A stretch of DNA of 64,000 bases, taken from Anisakis pegreffii (lineage: Eukaryota > Nematoda > Chromadorea > Rhabditida > Anisakidae). The position numbers and the translations under genes were made by a program. Numbering within the stretch: position 1 is the stretch's first letter; every line of letters starts with the position of its first letter. Location: contig JAPYMA010002959.1 of the NCBI GenBank assembly GCA_035041965.1, forward strand, positions 1 through 64,000, written 5' to 3'. Positions 38,001-53,300 of the stretch are shown here, piece after piece. A model generated the notes under the pieces. That model was not told the origin of the DNA, ran no database searches, and saw only the letters and a list, made by a program, of their open reading frames with translations.

Positions 38001-41000
38001 GGGCAAAACTTATTAGCTGATGATTTATTCCAATTGTTTTCTTTTTCTAAAAATATTTCCATATATCATCAATGAATGACTTATACAGTCTGAACCCCCA
38101 CGAAAAGATATTAGCTCTAATTTCGAAGTGATCAAGAATTGCTCAACGTTATCTGTAACTACTCTTGGTTAACAGCTGATAAAAACATGCACAAAAAAAT
38201 TGATAAACTGATAAAATGAATTGTGATTTTCGAAAGAAAAATGACTATGAATTTGAATAGATTACTTTTCGTAGATGAGAACTGCAATGCCTTGATCCAT
38301 AATAACTTGATGAAACTGAACGATATTTGGATGGTCGAGTGTATTATGAAACTGAATATTTCTTGTAAGATTTTCATCAAGCGCCCGTAGTTGTGCCAAG
38401 AAACGCTTTCCAGTTCCGCGTTCAGTGACGTGAAAAGGTGCTCCTGCAGCAGCCGCCCTAAAGCAGTAAGACCATTTGTACACAGAAAGTAGGAGTAGGA
38501 GTTGAGGCTGATCAAAATGAATAGAGAATGGAACGCTTTCCTTTCACAAAATCTCACTCTAGCTGACAATCGCTCAAAATCAAATAAATGCCTGTGTCGC
38601 GTCAATGTACACATGACAACTTCAAGTTACGATGCATTCCATTCTCTTATCCACATCTTTTCTACCTTATACATAAATATGCAATGATCTCGTTTCAGCT
38701 TATCATATCTCATCAAAAAAGCCTAACGACCAATGACATGGACAGTCACTGATCCGCCGATAGAATTGAAGTGATTATTTGTGTGGCCTTTCTGCTCGAG
38801 CTTCTTTTTAAAACACTAATCATAAAGGAATCATTTTGTAACTGCTTTAGGAAGGAGCACCTCCTTCATCACGTCAACTAAAACGCTGAAAATGGAAAAG
38901 CAGAAAAGAAGCAAGCTATTTCTTGGCACACACATATAATCATCAAATCAATCAACGAGGATCAGATGACCAGCAAACGACCAGCACCATATATTTATTA
39001 TGTAGCATTCGAGTTTGACGTATATGATCGCACAATTGTAATTTACATATCAGTAACACACGCCTCGTATCCTTCATCGACATCCAGTCATTACACTTTG
39101 CCTTCAGTTTCTTTCGATGAAAAGCGTTTCATTGATCGTTTATAAAGCATTCAAAATCATCAACTTAAGGCAACGCATACTGACAGGAAGTCAACAAAGG
39201 GCAAAAGAAACAAATGACGTATTTGTTATGCACAGCACATCACCGTCAATATGAATACTTACGAAATGATCACAGAAATGAAACAGGTAACATTAATACC
39301 ATTATTAATAATAATCAAAAAATGAACATAAACTAATACTGTTAAATGCAACTCAATAATAATTACTACTATGAAGAAACGATATTATCCATCGGTTTCA
39401 TTCTGAATCTGACTCTCCGAAATTAGAAATCGCAAATTTTGGTTATTCTGATCTGAATTATAACTGCACTGATAAAACTGTGGAAAAAGTAAAATAGCAT
39501 TGACGGAAATTGACTGATGAAGATAAACGTGCTGATAAGAATGAGATGACAGTTATTTGATTACTTTTCATCATTTTCATCGATTTCGTACAGCTCTCGA
39601 ACCTTTCTCGATTCCAAGGCCACCTTCTTTTTTGGTAACTGTACGTCTTTGTAAGGGTCCTCAGCTGAAACTGCCAAGCAACATAAGAAACACCTCAGTT
39701 GCAAACGTATCGATAAAATTGATATTTCGTAATATCAACTTCTTACAGTCACCTTATCAGTTATATTATGCTCTTACTTGCCAGTCCTTTTCACCAATTT
39801 AAAACTCTCAAAATGAAAGTTGCAGCGAACACCAAGTGACCATGCGAATAGCGACAATAATAACTCAGTGAAAGCAGTGACATCGTTTCTGCTCTAATTA
39901 ATTCGTCTCGTTAGTAGACGAGATATAATGCAAATTAAAAATTAGCAGCATGCATTAGCATAATAGTTGATAAGATTCAACCTTGGACAGTAACCGTGCA
40001 CGAGGTGGTTACACTACCAGCTTCATTGATTGCTGTTACTGAATAAATGCCACTATCACGCCACATAGGGTCAGTTATTATTAACGAGCACAGATACGGA
40101 CCTTCGTGAACGAAACGCGCTCTCGACGACTCTACAATCGGTCTCCATTCCTGGAACATCCACATTTGTGACGAATCATTAACCGTTCTAAATCGTTACT
40201 CTCAACAAATCACCAAACTTCTCTTCTATTCAGCTATCTTTTCAGCAATATTAATAATACTGCTGAAAACAATATCAAATTAATAATATGATCTCCATCA
40301 AAAAGAGTGGCAATAACCTCTTCATAAATCAGTTTTCACTAAAAGACGAAGAGAATGTCACGTGACTGCTACATTCTCAGTAATTACTCACCTTCATCCA
40401 CTTCAGCTCAGGGAATGGATTTCCTTCAACACGGACATCCAATCGCAGAACTTTCGACGTTGATACTGTCTTATCGACAAGTGGTTGCAAAAATGATGGC
40501 CGACCTAAGAAAATCAACAACACGTGACGGTGTTGACTGATCAATACATTCAATTCAAAAGAACAATTTAATTTCACGATGATTTGGAGAGAAGACGCAA
40601 AAACTCAGTCAATTTGTATTCGTGAATAAGAGATGAAGAAAATAATTGTGGTATTACATCACATGAACATATAGTATATGATTAAGTCAATAATAATCTA
40701 ACTCGCAAGATCAACGAAGATATTCTGTTGCGCTTCTCCATACTGATTGCTCGCCAAACATTGATACTGGCCAACGTTCTCTTTGCTGAATCCAGTTATC
40801 GTCAAAATCGTTTCCGTACCGCCGTACGTTGTCACACGATTCCTATAATTTACGCAGTTTTCAGTGCTAATCTACATTCGTACTTTCATCTTCAACAACT
40901 GACATCATGAAACTGCAATTTTTCCTCCTCGTATGGGATAATTTAAACTTGCTGAATACAATCATTCATTGTCACCAAACACTCATATAATCATTTCGGC

Positions 41001-44000
41001 CGACGAAAGCGCAACACAGTGCTGTTTATTAATGCTGTTTCGATCAGCACTCTTTGCGCGATAAACGACTTTCTTCAATAACACAACTTATTCTTAAAAT
41101 AACAACGATAAATATTCACTTGGAAAACGGTCCAGTACTATCCACGTCCCATCCTCTGAATTTCCAAACAATTTTTGGATCCGGATATCCAGAAACATGT
41201 AACGTCAGAGTGAGTGTGTCATTTTCGGCGCAAAATCGCTTCTCAACTACACCAGGTGCAAACCAAGGTGCACACGCTAGAAATACGCATCATATCAGAG
41301 ACAGAAAAATTATACTTTTATGCGTTTTAATAAGAAAAAGCGTAAACATTAGATTTAATGAAATATAAATAAACAGTCTGCGTTTTACTGAAATCCAGTG
41401 ACTTAATTAAAATGTGCATAAAAGTGAAGAACGGATAGAACAATGCCGTTTCAGCAGAATCACTGGTACAATAATTTGCTTATAGCACTTATCGAAATTC
41501 TGCTTTCAGCTGTGAATTTGGCAAATACATTCTTAGCTTAACCAACAGAGACATACACGCCTTTTTCGGTATATCATATCATATCGAAAGAAACGAACCA
41601 TACTGCTGCGCATACGCTTGATCTAATGCCCTCTCGGCGTATGGGTCCAGGAGTGGAATAACACGTTTATTTTTGTCAAGAACTGGTTGCGGTGGTGCCA
41701 TCAGACGAGATGGTGGAGATGCTGGCGATGGATCGCTAATTCCATAGATATTCTCTGCACGAACACGGAACTGATAACTTTTCCCCAATTCAAGATTACG
41801 CACTTTGCATACTGGTTCAGGTATGTTATAATCCAACTAAAACGTTGAAATTTCAGAACAGTATTTCAAAACTAATTTTTTGCATGATGAGTTTAATTCA
41901 AGTTTCAGAGTTGTGAATTATACAAAGCTCCTTAAAAATGAAATTTGATCATTAAGTGAACAAGAATTTTGATTGTGAGTGAACAATTGATCATCAATGG
42001 AGTATTCTCACTCGGAAATAAAATATTATAATGATATTTAACTCACCAAGGTCCATTCTTTCTCAGGCAATTCACGAATCTCTATCACATAAGTCACCTG
42101 TGGATAACGTGGTGGCGCACGCTTGGTTGGAATCCATGAAAGAGTTAAATAATGGCCAGTTACCTCTTTAATGAACGGTCCACGATCTGGTGGAGTTGGA
42201 AAAGCTGAAAACGTGTATGCGCAATTGAACAGTGGATAGACGAGTGAACAGCTGTTTCGGACTGAATAAAACAATGAAGCATACCCGCATAATTGAGTTT
42301 CCTGAATCCGTACTCTTCAGTCAGGTAGGGTGTAACATCAACCGAACCGTCAAACTTGATTTCATCAAGATGCGGCACTGAAAATACTCAAATGAGATTG
42401 TTTTCTAATGGCTTATTTTCAAACGGCAATACCAATCAGCGAGCAAACTGCATATACGTACTCTTCAAAACTACTTCGTGAACAATGAAAATGGATTGCT
42501 GAAGAAATGCAGCGAAAATTAAGAATAACACCATGCCACTACATAGTTTTATCATTGAACGAGTGAACATCAAATTTTACATTATTCATGAAAGACCGCG
42601 CAATATCACTGAATGAATGAAAAAGCACACCTGTGACATCTAAAACTGCACTACTCGACGCTGTTCCGGAGCCGTTACGTGCAACCGCCACGTATTCACC
42701 AGCATCTTCAACACTCGTGTCCAATATAATAATCGCATGAGAACCACCTCCACACGACTGAATTCTGATTCGACCACCCGGTACAATCTTTTTGCCATTG
42801 TGATACCAATCAACCTTTAAATATGCATAACGATAGTATGGCTTCAATCGTCGTCAATTGCAAAACTATTATCAACATAAAACGACTCACTTCTGGTGGC
42901 GGATGACCGATGACCAAACAATCAAAAATGGTTGGCATATGCGAAAAGATATGTTTGTTCTTAAGTTGGCGAATGAATCCTGGAGGATACGGCATACCGG
43001 ATCTACAAAAAAAACCTTTTGATGAATGTAACATACGAGACAAATGCTTTATATTAAAATGTGAATTAATGAAAAATGAACACACGAACCGATCGGCTGT
43101 ATCCCTGAACATCTGCACTTCTCTTGGTCTGACAACGTTAACCAAACCTTCAGTACGAGCCGAACCCAGCTTATTGCTTGCCTCTAATGCATACTCGCCT
43201 TCATCTTCAGGTAGGCAGTTGAGGATAACACAACGATGTATACCACGCTCATCTGTCCATATCACACGACGTCCATCAGCACCTTCCCCACTTATTTCTT
43301 CTCCGTTTTTAAACCATTTTACAGTTGGTGTTGGCCACCCACTTGTACATACTTGCATTTCTATTGTACTGCCCTACAAAATCGCACCACTTCAACTTAT
43401 ATGAATGGTCCATATTAATTCCAGTCTTGTACTTCAAGCACATAAGAATAACCTGATGAATGCTCATATTATAAAGACCACGCCGTATACGAGGCTTACT
43501 TTCAACGGGTTCCGCACTCAACTCTTCAGCTTTCTTCACATGAATCGTTCGATCACCTCAAAATTAATGTTCATCATACAGAACCAATCAACTGATGCAA
43601 TGCTCAATGTACAACCTTCAACAACGAGCTCTCCTTTGCTTGATGCTGTACCAAATTCGTTTGTAGCCACACATCGATAATATCCTTCGTAACAAAATTC
43701 TGTTTGTTTGATTGTGAGACGTTGAACACCGTCTTCCATACATTCAATCTGCTATGCAAAATGATTAGTACATGGTAAAAGAAGTATCATTATGACGTAC
43801 TTTTAGTCGTAACAAGTGCATTTCAATACCTGCATATTGTTATCTTCAGTGATTTCGATGCCGTCTTTGAGCCATTTAATGCTAGGGAATGGTTTGCCAT
43901 ATGGAACACATTCCAGAACAGCACTTTCACCTTGCTTAACTCGCTTCATCATTAGTGGTACTATGAATCCCGGGGCTTTACCCTCACTCAATTCATCGCC

Positions 44001-44340
44001 GATTCTTGATGCTTTCTTCTCCTTCACTGAAATGAAGCGAATGTTTTAAAACGAGCTCAATATAAAGTTTTTACGTTAATCCTTTCACTAATCGATACAA
44101 TTTATTCTTGCGCACCCACTGCTACTTCAGTATTTCTTGGTATGAAGCTCCAGGCTTATGACGTGCAAAAAAAGCTCTTTCTGGCTTTATTCAACAATAA
44201 TTGAAGAACCCATCTTTCTTTGAGCTGTGTTTCTTCAAAACCGGTTAAATGCTGGATGGATTATAATTAGATACCAAGAAAATTAAGTACCTTAATAGGA
44301 GAACGAAACGGACGATTTACTTCAAGCGTATTGCTTCTGC

Positions 44341-44372
<32 letters not shown>

Positions 44373-47300
44373 GCATAGAGATGAAAATGTAAACATACAC
44401 TGCAAAACAACTTCACATGTACTTCTGGCACTTCCGTATTCATTTTCAGCCACACAACGATAAGCACCTCCATCAAATCTTCCGACAGACTGTAATATCA
44501 GTTCGCATGTTCCATCATCGTTCTCAACCTGAATAGAACACTTTCACTGATTATTGACTGAAAAGGATAAAATTCGACGAAACAAGTATGGTATTGGGGT
44601 TGTAACAACGGTGGCTGCTGCATCGTAGAACTCACCACAGGACTAAATCAGGATGTGATAAATTCAGGTACGAGAGCACTGTAAACGAATAAGATCTACA
44701 GCTATTCCACTCACCAACTGACAATTGCCATATGCATACACACGTTCTCCATCTTTGAACCACCTGATCGTTGCTTTTGGATCAGCACTGAATCGACAAC
44801 TTAAAACGAGTCGAGCACCTTCAAGAGTCTTCGTCGATTCTAGTGGAACAATCAATCTCGGTGCATGATATGTATCAGATGGTTCTCTGAAAACGAACAA
44901 TCACATGCTTAGAAATCGATTAGTAACCGGATAATAAATTCTAGAAATTATGACAGATGAAGAATGAATATGTCAATAAATGAATGCTTCAAAAAGATGC
45001 CTCATCGTATCAGCCTTCTGTACACCAGCGGGTAATTTCTTCACGTATGCAGTACCTTTGTCGTGTGTCGAACCGGATGAACTAGTGGCAATGACACGAT
45101 AGATACCTTTAAATTTAACTGTTCAACATTACCAGTCAACTGAGCATCATCGAATGACTGATTATATAATATCAACGAACAAATATTGCCCACAAAATAA
45201 CCAACCCTCATCATCAACATTACAAGGTGAAATTACGAGACGTGCACTGCCATCTGCGTCTAATTCCGTTCTTATGCGGTCAGATGGCGTAATCTTTTCA
45301 CCATCTTTGTACCATACAAGAGATGGAAGAGGAACTCCTTCCACTTTACATTCCATTTTCAACGTTTCACCTGAACAACATTGAGTATCAGTATGAATCT
45401 TCCAGATTTAAAAGACGGAATCGAACTATAGAACAAAGATGACAATTTATTTGACGCTTTTCGAGAGCAACTTTTACTGAAAATGATAAAAGAATTGAAT
45501 GTAAATTGAAAAACTGCTTAGAAGAGCACAATGAAAGCACCTTCAACAGCACGAGCATCTCCAAGAGAAATGGCGAAGCGAGGTGGCAATACGGATGGCA
45601 TTCGATCTGTTATTAAACCATCTGAAAACCAGACGAGAACAATATAGAATATCATTCTAAACAAGATATACTGAAAAGAGATGAAATAATGTTCGGACAG
45701 CAATATAGATACCATCGAATCTGACAAATGATTTGGTTGTCGCTGAGCCAACATCATTTGTGGCGACACATCGATAGGTACCCTCATCATCGAATACCGC
45801 ATTCACAACCTGAAAGCATACTGCTACTCTTAATCATTCATTGAGATCGAAACGTGAACCCCAACCATATGGGATCGAAAACGAAACAAAGCGGGTATCA
45901 GCTAAATATACCTTCAACTTATGAACACCTGTGTTCATGTCAGATTCGAACAAATACTGTGGGTCATTCCAAATGGGCGCTCCATCTTTTGACCTGAATG
46001 AACCTGACCAATTACAATCATTCACTTGATATTGTTGAGGGTTTAATGGCACCATAATGTGTGTATCGTTGTAAACAAGTGTCGGTTTAATGACAGCAAT
46101 AATAATAATCATATTTACAGTGATAACAACATTTATAATAATAACACTGACATTAATAATAAAAACAGCAATCGCACAGTCAATGACAAACAACTTGGAA
46201 TGTTTGAAGGATGAATTAATTACGAACCATTTAACTTGTGGCGATGGGTTACCTGTGACTTTACATTCAAGTTCAAAAGTTGATCCAACATGCACAACCA
46301 AATCTTCAAGTGGAATTACGAAGCGTGGAGCTGTACCTTCAGCTATCTTCTTCGCATCTGATTTCCCAACAGCCACTGCAACATTCATGAAATCAGAATC
46401 CTCCCGCTTTTTAATGAAACGAATCGTGCGAAACAGTTTACTTTTCAGTTGAACTGAGAACTACTCAAATAAAATACTTATTATAAAAAAGATGTAACGA
46501 ATTATAATATGATCTGAGGTCGTACATTTCACAAAACAATATTTGTTGCACAATGAAAAAGTAGAACATTTGAACACGAATCATTACAAAATTGATGCAT
46601 TACAGATATAAAATGCATTGAAAATAGATAATACGAACTATGAACGTGTGTGGTTGATTGAGTTTTGGCTTTACCAAATGAATTTTCTGCCTCACATCGA
46701 TAGATGCCTTCATCACTCATTGTACAGTCATTAATCACTAGCGTACATCGTCCGTCGTCGCATTTTTCAATCTTGATACGTGCTGTTGGACGTAACAACA
46801 TTCCATTGCGATACCTTTCGAATGTTATCATCATAAGAAACTAACTGATGAAGTGTGCTAACAATAACTGAGTATCTACGATATTACAACTGGAGATGAT
46901 GATCAAATAACAGCTTAAGTACAAACACGAAACAAACCATTTGATGGTGGGTTCGGGATCACCGATAACCGTACATGACAGCTCAAGTGTATCCCCACGA
47001 TCAAGCCATTTATCAACAAGGCCTTTGGTGAAGAACGGTTCCTCACCACCTTTTTTCACCTGCTCCTTCGTTTTCTTCACACTCAGTACACATGCTGTAT
47101 TCGTGCTTCCTAAACAAAACTAACAATCAATGAACTGACATATAATGACTGATGTGATAGAACATTTGATGCATAATAAATTGTATTCATTCTGAGGATA
47201 ATAATAACCGAATTCAAAAACAAAATATTCCTCTGATAAACTACTTCAAATATAGTTGAATCAAAAGAAGAAGAAAGAACCGTGGATGTTGGTAGCAATA

Positions 47301-50300
47301 CATCTATATGCGCCATCATCCGATTCATTCGCACTGAAGATGGTCAGAAGACAGTTGCCTTCATCGTCGCATTCGGTTGACGTTCTACCGTCACTTTTCA
47401 GAGGAATGCCATCCTTATACCAAATAACGCTTGCTGTTGGGACCGCGTCAACACGACAGTTCAGAATCGTTTTTTCACCGTCGTTCACGAAGCGATCTGT
47501 TAGTGGTGGGTTGAAGCGAGGAGCATACTCCACTTTTTCTTCCTTCTTTTCCATTTCTTCAACTAAAATATTTTTCAGCTGTTAAAATGTTAAACGATCA
47601 TCCTCAATAAAGTAGATACATTTCTATTACTATCAATTAATCATTATTTCAATAAGTTATCATTTTGAAAAGTTTTTACTCTAGAAACGAATCACATCAA
47701 ATTCTTTGATTATTCCAAAATTCAAATCATTATCTTTTTATTTGGAAGTGGAAAAGACTGAAATGCATTAATAATATCTGAATTCTGTGTAAGCGTCTCT
47801 CGCATGCCTTTGGAGATGTATCCATATAACATAAATATGTATGTGCTGTTGTTATTTGAAAAAAAGTTAAATGCTAAAATAATGAAACAAACAAGCACCC
47901 TGAACATTTAGACTGGCATGTGTCTCTGCTGAACCGTATGAATTTGTTGCTAAACATTTATAAATGCCCGTATCATTTTGATCAAACATAATAATACGCA
48001 GACGACACGCTCCATCGGACGTATTCGTAATTGTTAATCGATCACTTCCACTCAAGCTAACTCCATCCTTCAAAAAGATATCATAATATGAGAAAACCAC
48101 TGAAATGCGACAAGAAATTATTACTTGAAAATAATTCAACAACTTATTCTTATGATCATTGAATGGAACAAAAAACAAAAATAAACCTTGCTCCACTTGA
48201 TATCAGCCATAGGTTTCGCATCTACGTGGCATTCAATCGACATCAACTGTCCTTCGGGAATACGACGATCCCAAAGTGGTACATTGAATCTCGGCGGATA
48301 ACCCTCTTCATCATGAAGTTTGGATGGTTTTGGCTCAGTTAATCTTAATTCCGCTTCGCATTCATCTTTACCATGCTCGTTTCTGGCTTCACACCTTATG
48401 ATTCCTGCATGCTCACTCCTTGATTCCGGTATTAGCATTGTCCAGTGTCCATCATTCATATCTTCGATCACAATATCATCGGCTGCTGTTATTTCTCTAT
48501 CATTGATAAACCTTAAAACAATTTCTTCGATTCTCATTTTCATCCGATCGTTCACGTTTGCATTCCCGACACCTTATAATCAACGACTCACCATCGCAGC
48601 GTTGGTTTCGGTAATCCACGCACTTTGACACATAATTCGCATTTGCTTGCCACTTCTACAGAGGTTGTCTTCAAAGGAATCACAAATTTGGGTGCACACG
48701 GAATATCATGTTCTGGTATAACCGTCACATTACATTCAGACGATGACTGGCCCACAGAGTTAGTGGCCCTCACACAATATCTAGCTGCATCACTTCCGTT
48801 CACATCAATCACTCGTAATGTCACAGTTCCATCAAGTGCAGTTCGCATCACAATACGATCACTTTTGTGCATTTCCACTCCATCTCTCTCCCTTAAACTC
48901 GATTCGGAATGAACAATTAATTGCATCAACCGAATAAACTGTTTTCGAAAAATAATGGCAAATGAATAGCAATGATAATAAGTTCATCAATATGTACCAT
49001 TTAATTTCCGGTATCGGTTCGTTGGTTACCTTACATTTCAGTGTTAAGGTTTCACCCTCCGGTAGGCTGACATCTTCAAGAGGTGTTATGAACAACGGAG
49101 CTGATACGGTTGGTTCCACTTTTTTGACTGAAACGATAATTGTTTTTAAAACTGAAACGAATTCTTCTCGAGGTACGACCTGGTACTCATTTCAATTAAT
49201 CACTCACCTTTAACATGAGCTATGGCACTGCTCTGCACTTCACTCTTCTCGTTACTCAAAACAACACGATACGCTGCTCCATCCTTTGCTTGGCAAGTTG
49301 GTATTTTCAACGTGTATTCACCAGTATCACTATTCTCTATCTATAACGATTCAAATAACTTGTCAACTTCATAACAGTAATAAATGAATAAGTTGAAACT
49401 TTTGGTTGTTAATGAGAATATATCATTTCATTGCATGATAACAATGTGACATTCCAAACAATAATAAATGAACGATATAACACATTAATTACCAATTCTA
49501 TTCGAGTATCTGCTGACAACTGTTGACCGTTCTTATACCATTTAACTTGTCTCGGTTGTCCTTCAACCTTTACCCTCAATTCAATCATTTCACCTTCATT
49601 CAGATTCACATCTGTTAATCCTTTGATTATACGAAGGATATTTGGTTTCTTGACGGTTAGAGTGGCAGATGAATCACATTCTCCTGCCGAATTACTTAGT
49701 ACTACCTGAAAGCAGATTGGTTCAAATATTGCATGTTCTATTCAAATGGCATGTTCTATTGAAAACATCATAAAAAATGCAATATCTTTTAATACTCACC
49801 TTATAAGTGGCAGTGTCATCCAGCACTAGACTGGCGAAGAAAAGTTCATATTTCTTCAGGTTGATCATTTTCATTGTTACCTTCGGCGTTGCTTTAATTT
49901 CGCGACCGTTTTTATACCTTAGAAATAGGGTCGCTATAGATGAAACAATAAATTCGTCCAGAAGTTGAACCAATAAACAATTAGCCACACAACAGGTAAT
50001 ATTGAAAAAAAAAACAACTCGAAAAGACAAAATTTAAATTAAGTAATGCAATTATAACCACTTGTCAACAACCCACCATTTCACAGTTCTCACTGGTACG
50101 CTTGTTTCGACCGTCAAACGATGCTCTTCATCCTCATCCATAACATCATCCTTAAGTCCATCGACTATTTCTGGTTTTTCATCCACTTCAATGTTACCCG
50201 TTGTATGAAGCTTACCAACTTCATTCATCACCTCAGCTGTATATGAACCAGCATCTGTTGTGTCCGCATTTGGGATCGTTAATCGATAGCTGCAATTGCT

Positions 50301-53300
50301 CATTTGCCTCATTTGAATTCAATATTTTGCAAATTTGATTTGACTGATACACTAACAAACAGATAAAAACTCACGTTTCCCCATCAATCTTCTCGATTTT
50401 AGCGCTTGTATTTTTTGAAATTATTTGGCCATTCTTCAACCATCTGACCTCGGTAGGCTCACCATCCACTTTGACTTCGAGAATAAGTTCGGTGCCTTTG
50501 GCGATGACCTATTGGACAATTCGATAGTAATATTTTGTAATTGGCTTATTTCGTTTGTTTTTGCAACTGATTACGGCACACCTCTTTAAACCGTCATTCA
50601 GTCATCTTTATGCTTTTTTCCTACTGATAATTGAACGCAGACCAAAACTCTATCCAAAAATAATTTTACTCTAAAAGAACCTTGCTGTATTATTGGACGG
50701 CACATACAGGTAATTTTTTGACAGCAGTTGATGGTAATCAATCGAAAAATATTGAAAATTTTTTTACCTGATCATGTAAACCCTTAGTAATGATCGGTTG
50801 ACCCTTCGCTTTTCGAACCGTCAATTTAGCTGTAGAATCAGCATCACCAACTGAATTCGACAAAACGATCTGAAATTGTTGAAAGGATGCACAAATCATG
50901 AAATGTTGCTTAAGTTTGAAAAACTCACTCGATTGAACTGATCGAGAAAAACACAAAAGAAAACTAACTTTATATGCTCCCGCGTCATTCATCGCAGTTT
51001 TGGGAATTCTAATTCTGAACTTGGTTGTATTGTTTATCATTGCTAATTTGCCATCTACTGCTTTTATTTCTGTTCCATTTTTGTACCACTTTACTGTATG
51101 CGGATGGCAGTTTGTCTTCACTGTCAATTCTGCTTCTTCTCCTTCCACAACATCGACGTCTTTCAGCGGTTCAATAAAAATAATTTCTGGCTCAACTGTC
51201 ACCTAAAATTGTAATCAAAAAACAACTCGTTCCCAGTCGAACATCTCATGAAATAAATAAAACAATCACAAAAATTCATGTTATATGCTAAACAGTGATC
51301 AATTAGTTATTCGTATGTGTTTCAGACGAAAAAGTGAGCGATATGATCAACTAACCTCTCCTGAACTCTTTGCTTTACCAGCTTCATTTTCGATCACAAC
51401 TGAATACGTTCCCGAATCAGCATCAACTTCGCTCTTCTCCACCGATAACACATAGTTATTGTCGTCGATCTTCTTCATCTTTATTCTTCCCATCTTATCT
51501 GCTGATATTATTTGACCATTTTTGTACCATTTCACTGTCTTTGGACAACCAGTTGTCTGTAAAAAGCACTGTTATTATCGCCATTATCACTGAACACTGA
51601 CAAGCACTTTTTGTCACACATATTCTAAAACTTGAGGAGACTGAACAAGAAGTGCACTGAGTCATAGGAAGTGAACTTGGAGCGTTATTTCTGACGAGTT
51701 GCAATAACAAATCGATGCAATAATTTTATCACTTTCATTGTGCATAATCAAATTTTTTCCTACGAAAATAAGACAGACGTACGCGATAAACCAAGGCACT
51801 TCACACTTCAACGGCAGGTGGTTTAACTTTATTTTGACCTTCATAAAATTTTTGAATTTAGCATTACCAGCAATGGTCATCAACCTGCATTATTACTACC
51901 ATTCTCTATGAAATAGAACAATCATTAAGAAACAATATCACCGAGGAATGCACTCTGCAAGGGAATACCAGAGCAACTGACTTACCTCAATTTGAATCAC
52001 GAAAGGTTTTCCAACAGGAACATAACTATCTTCGATTCCCTTTTTGAATGAAGGTTTTTCAATTAGTTGTTTCACTGTTAGCTTGCAGTTAGAATCTGCA
52101 CTGCTATCCTCATTTGAGACCACCACCTGAAATATCACATAATACCACAATGAGGAGTGATAAACCAAATAATTTACGAATAATACAAATTTCATTGTTT
52201 GCTTAACAGGGCGCAATAAATTTAGCAACAATCAAATCTTCTGAACGAATAATACTATAGCACATAGAACGTATAGCAACACTAACTGAACAGAAATTAC
52301 TTCATTCAAATTAAGACCCACATCAAAATAAAGACTATTATACCAGGCGATCGCGTTAAAATTCACCGATTGAAGTGAGGTGACGAGTGAAAAAGAAACG
52401 TTTAATAAGTGCTGCGTTACAGAATGAGATATAATATAGCTGCTGCAAACGACAAACCTTATAGTCGGCCGTTTCATCCAAAGAAGCGTCAGCAATTTCA
52501 AGTTGATAATTTGTATCGTTCACCTCAACTGGTTTCTCTTTATCTGCATCGGTTATCTCTTTACCATTTTTGTACCTATAAATGTAGATAACATAAGAGT
52601 GGTTGTTTATGAAGTGCGGGCTTATAAAATATTTAAAAAGCGCTCTATGTGTACATCAAGCCCCTAACTATGACTTTCACATGGTGGGGAGGAGAGGGAT
52701 TGTGACCAGATTACTGCTACTAGGCATTTGGCGTACAATTTGTCAAACACCGTTCTGAGACAATAATTAGTCTCATTGCACTGCAGGATGAGATTACAGA
52801 GAAGCTATAGAGACAACAAAATAAGTTTGCATTCTGTCTGATCATTGTTAACAAAAATTATCGCTCGCATCCAACTCTTGCCCGTACTCAATTTGAATAT
52901 TATTGAGAACAGCAACCCAATTCGCTTCAACTCACTATTATCTCACAGAAACAAATTATAAACGTCATGTCATCTGTTACACAACTCTCTCGACAACTAA
53001 CCACTTCACTGTTGTTGGCTTTGAGTTTACTTCAATGCCCATGTGAACCTTCTCACCAACATTAACCGACTGATCGTCGAGTTTCTTCGTGATTACAAGA
53101 GGTGGTAATTTCACGGTAAGAGCGCATGATGAATCTGCATTATTACCATCATCGTCTTCAACAAATACCTAAACAAATTTTTTTGATTACCCAAAATTTA
53201 TTTTATCAATCATATTAAATTGCATTCCAAAACATTCATTATGTTCATATTTAAATTTAAACAAGTGAAAATATTACGAGAATATCTGTGGCATAAACAA

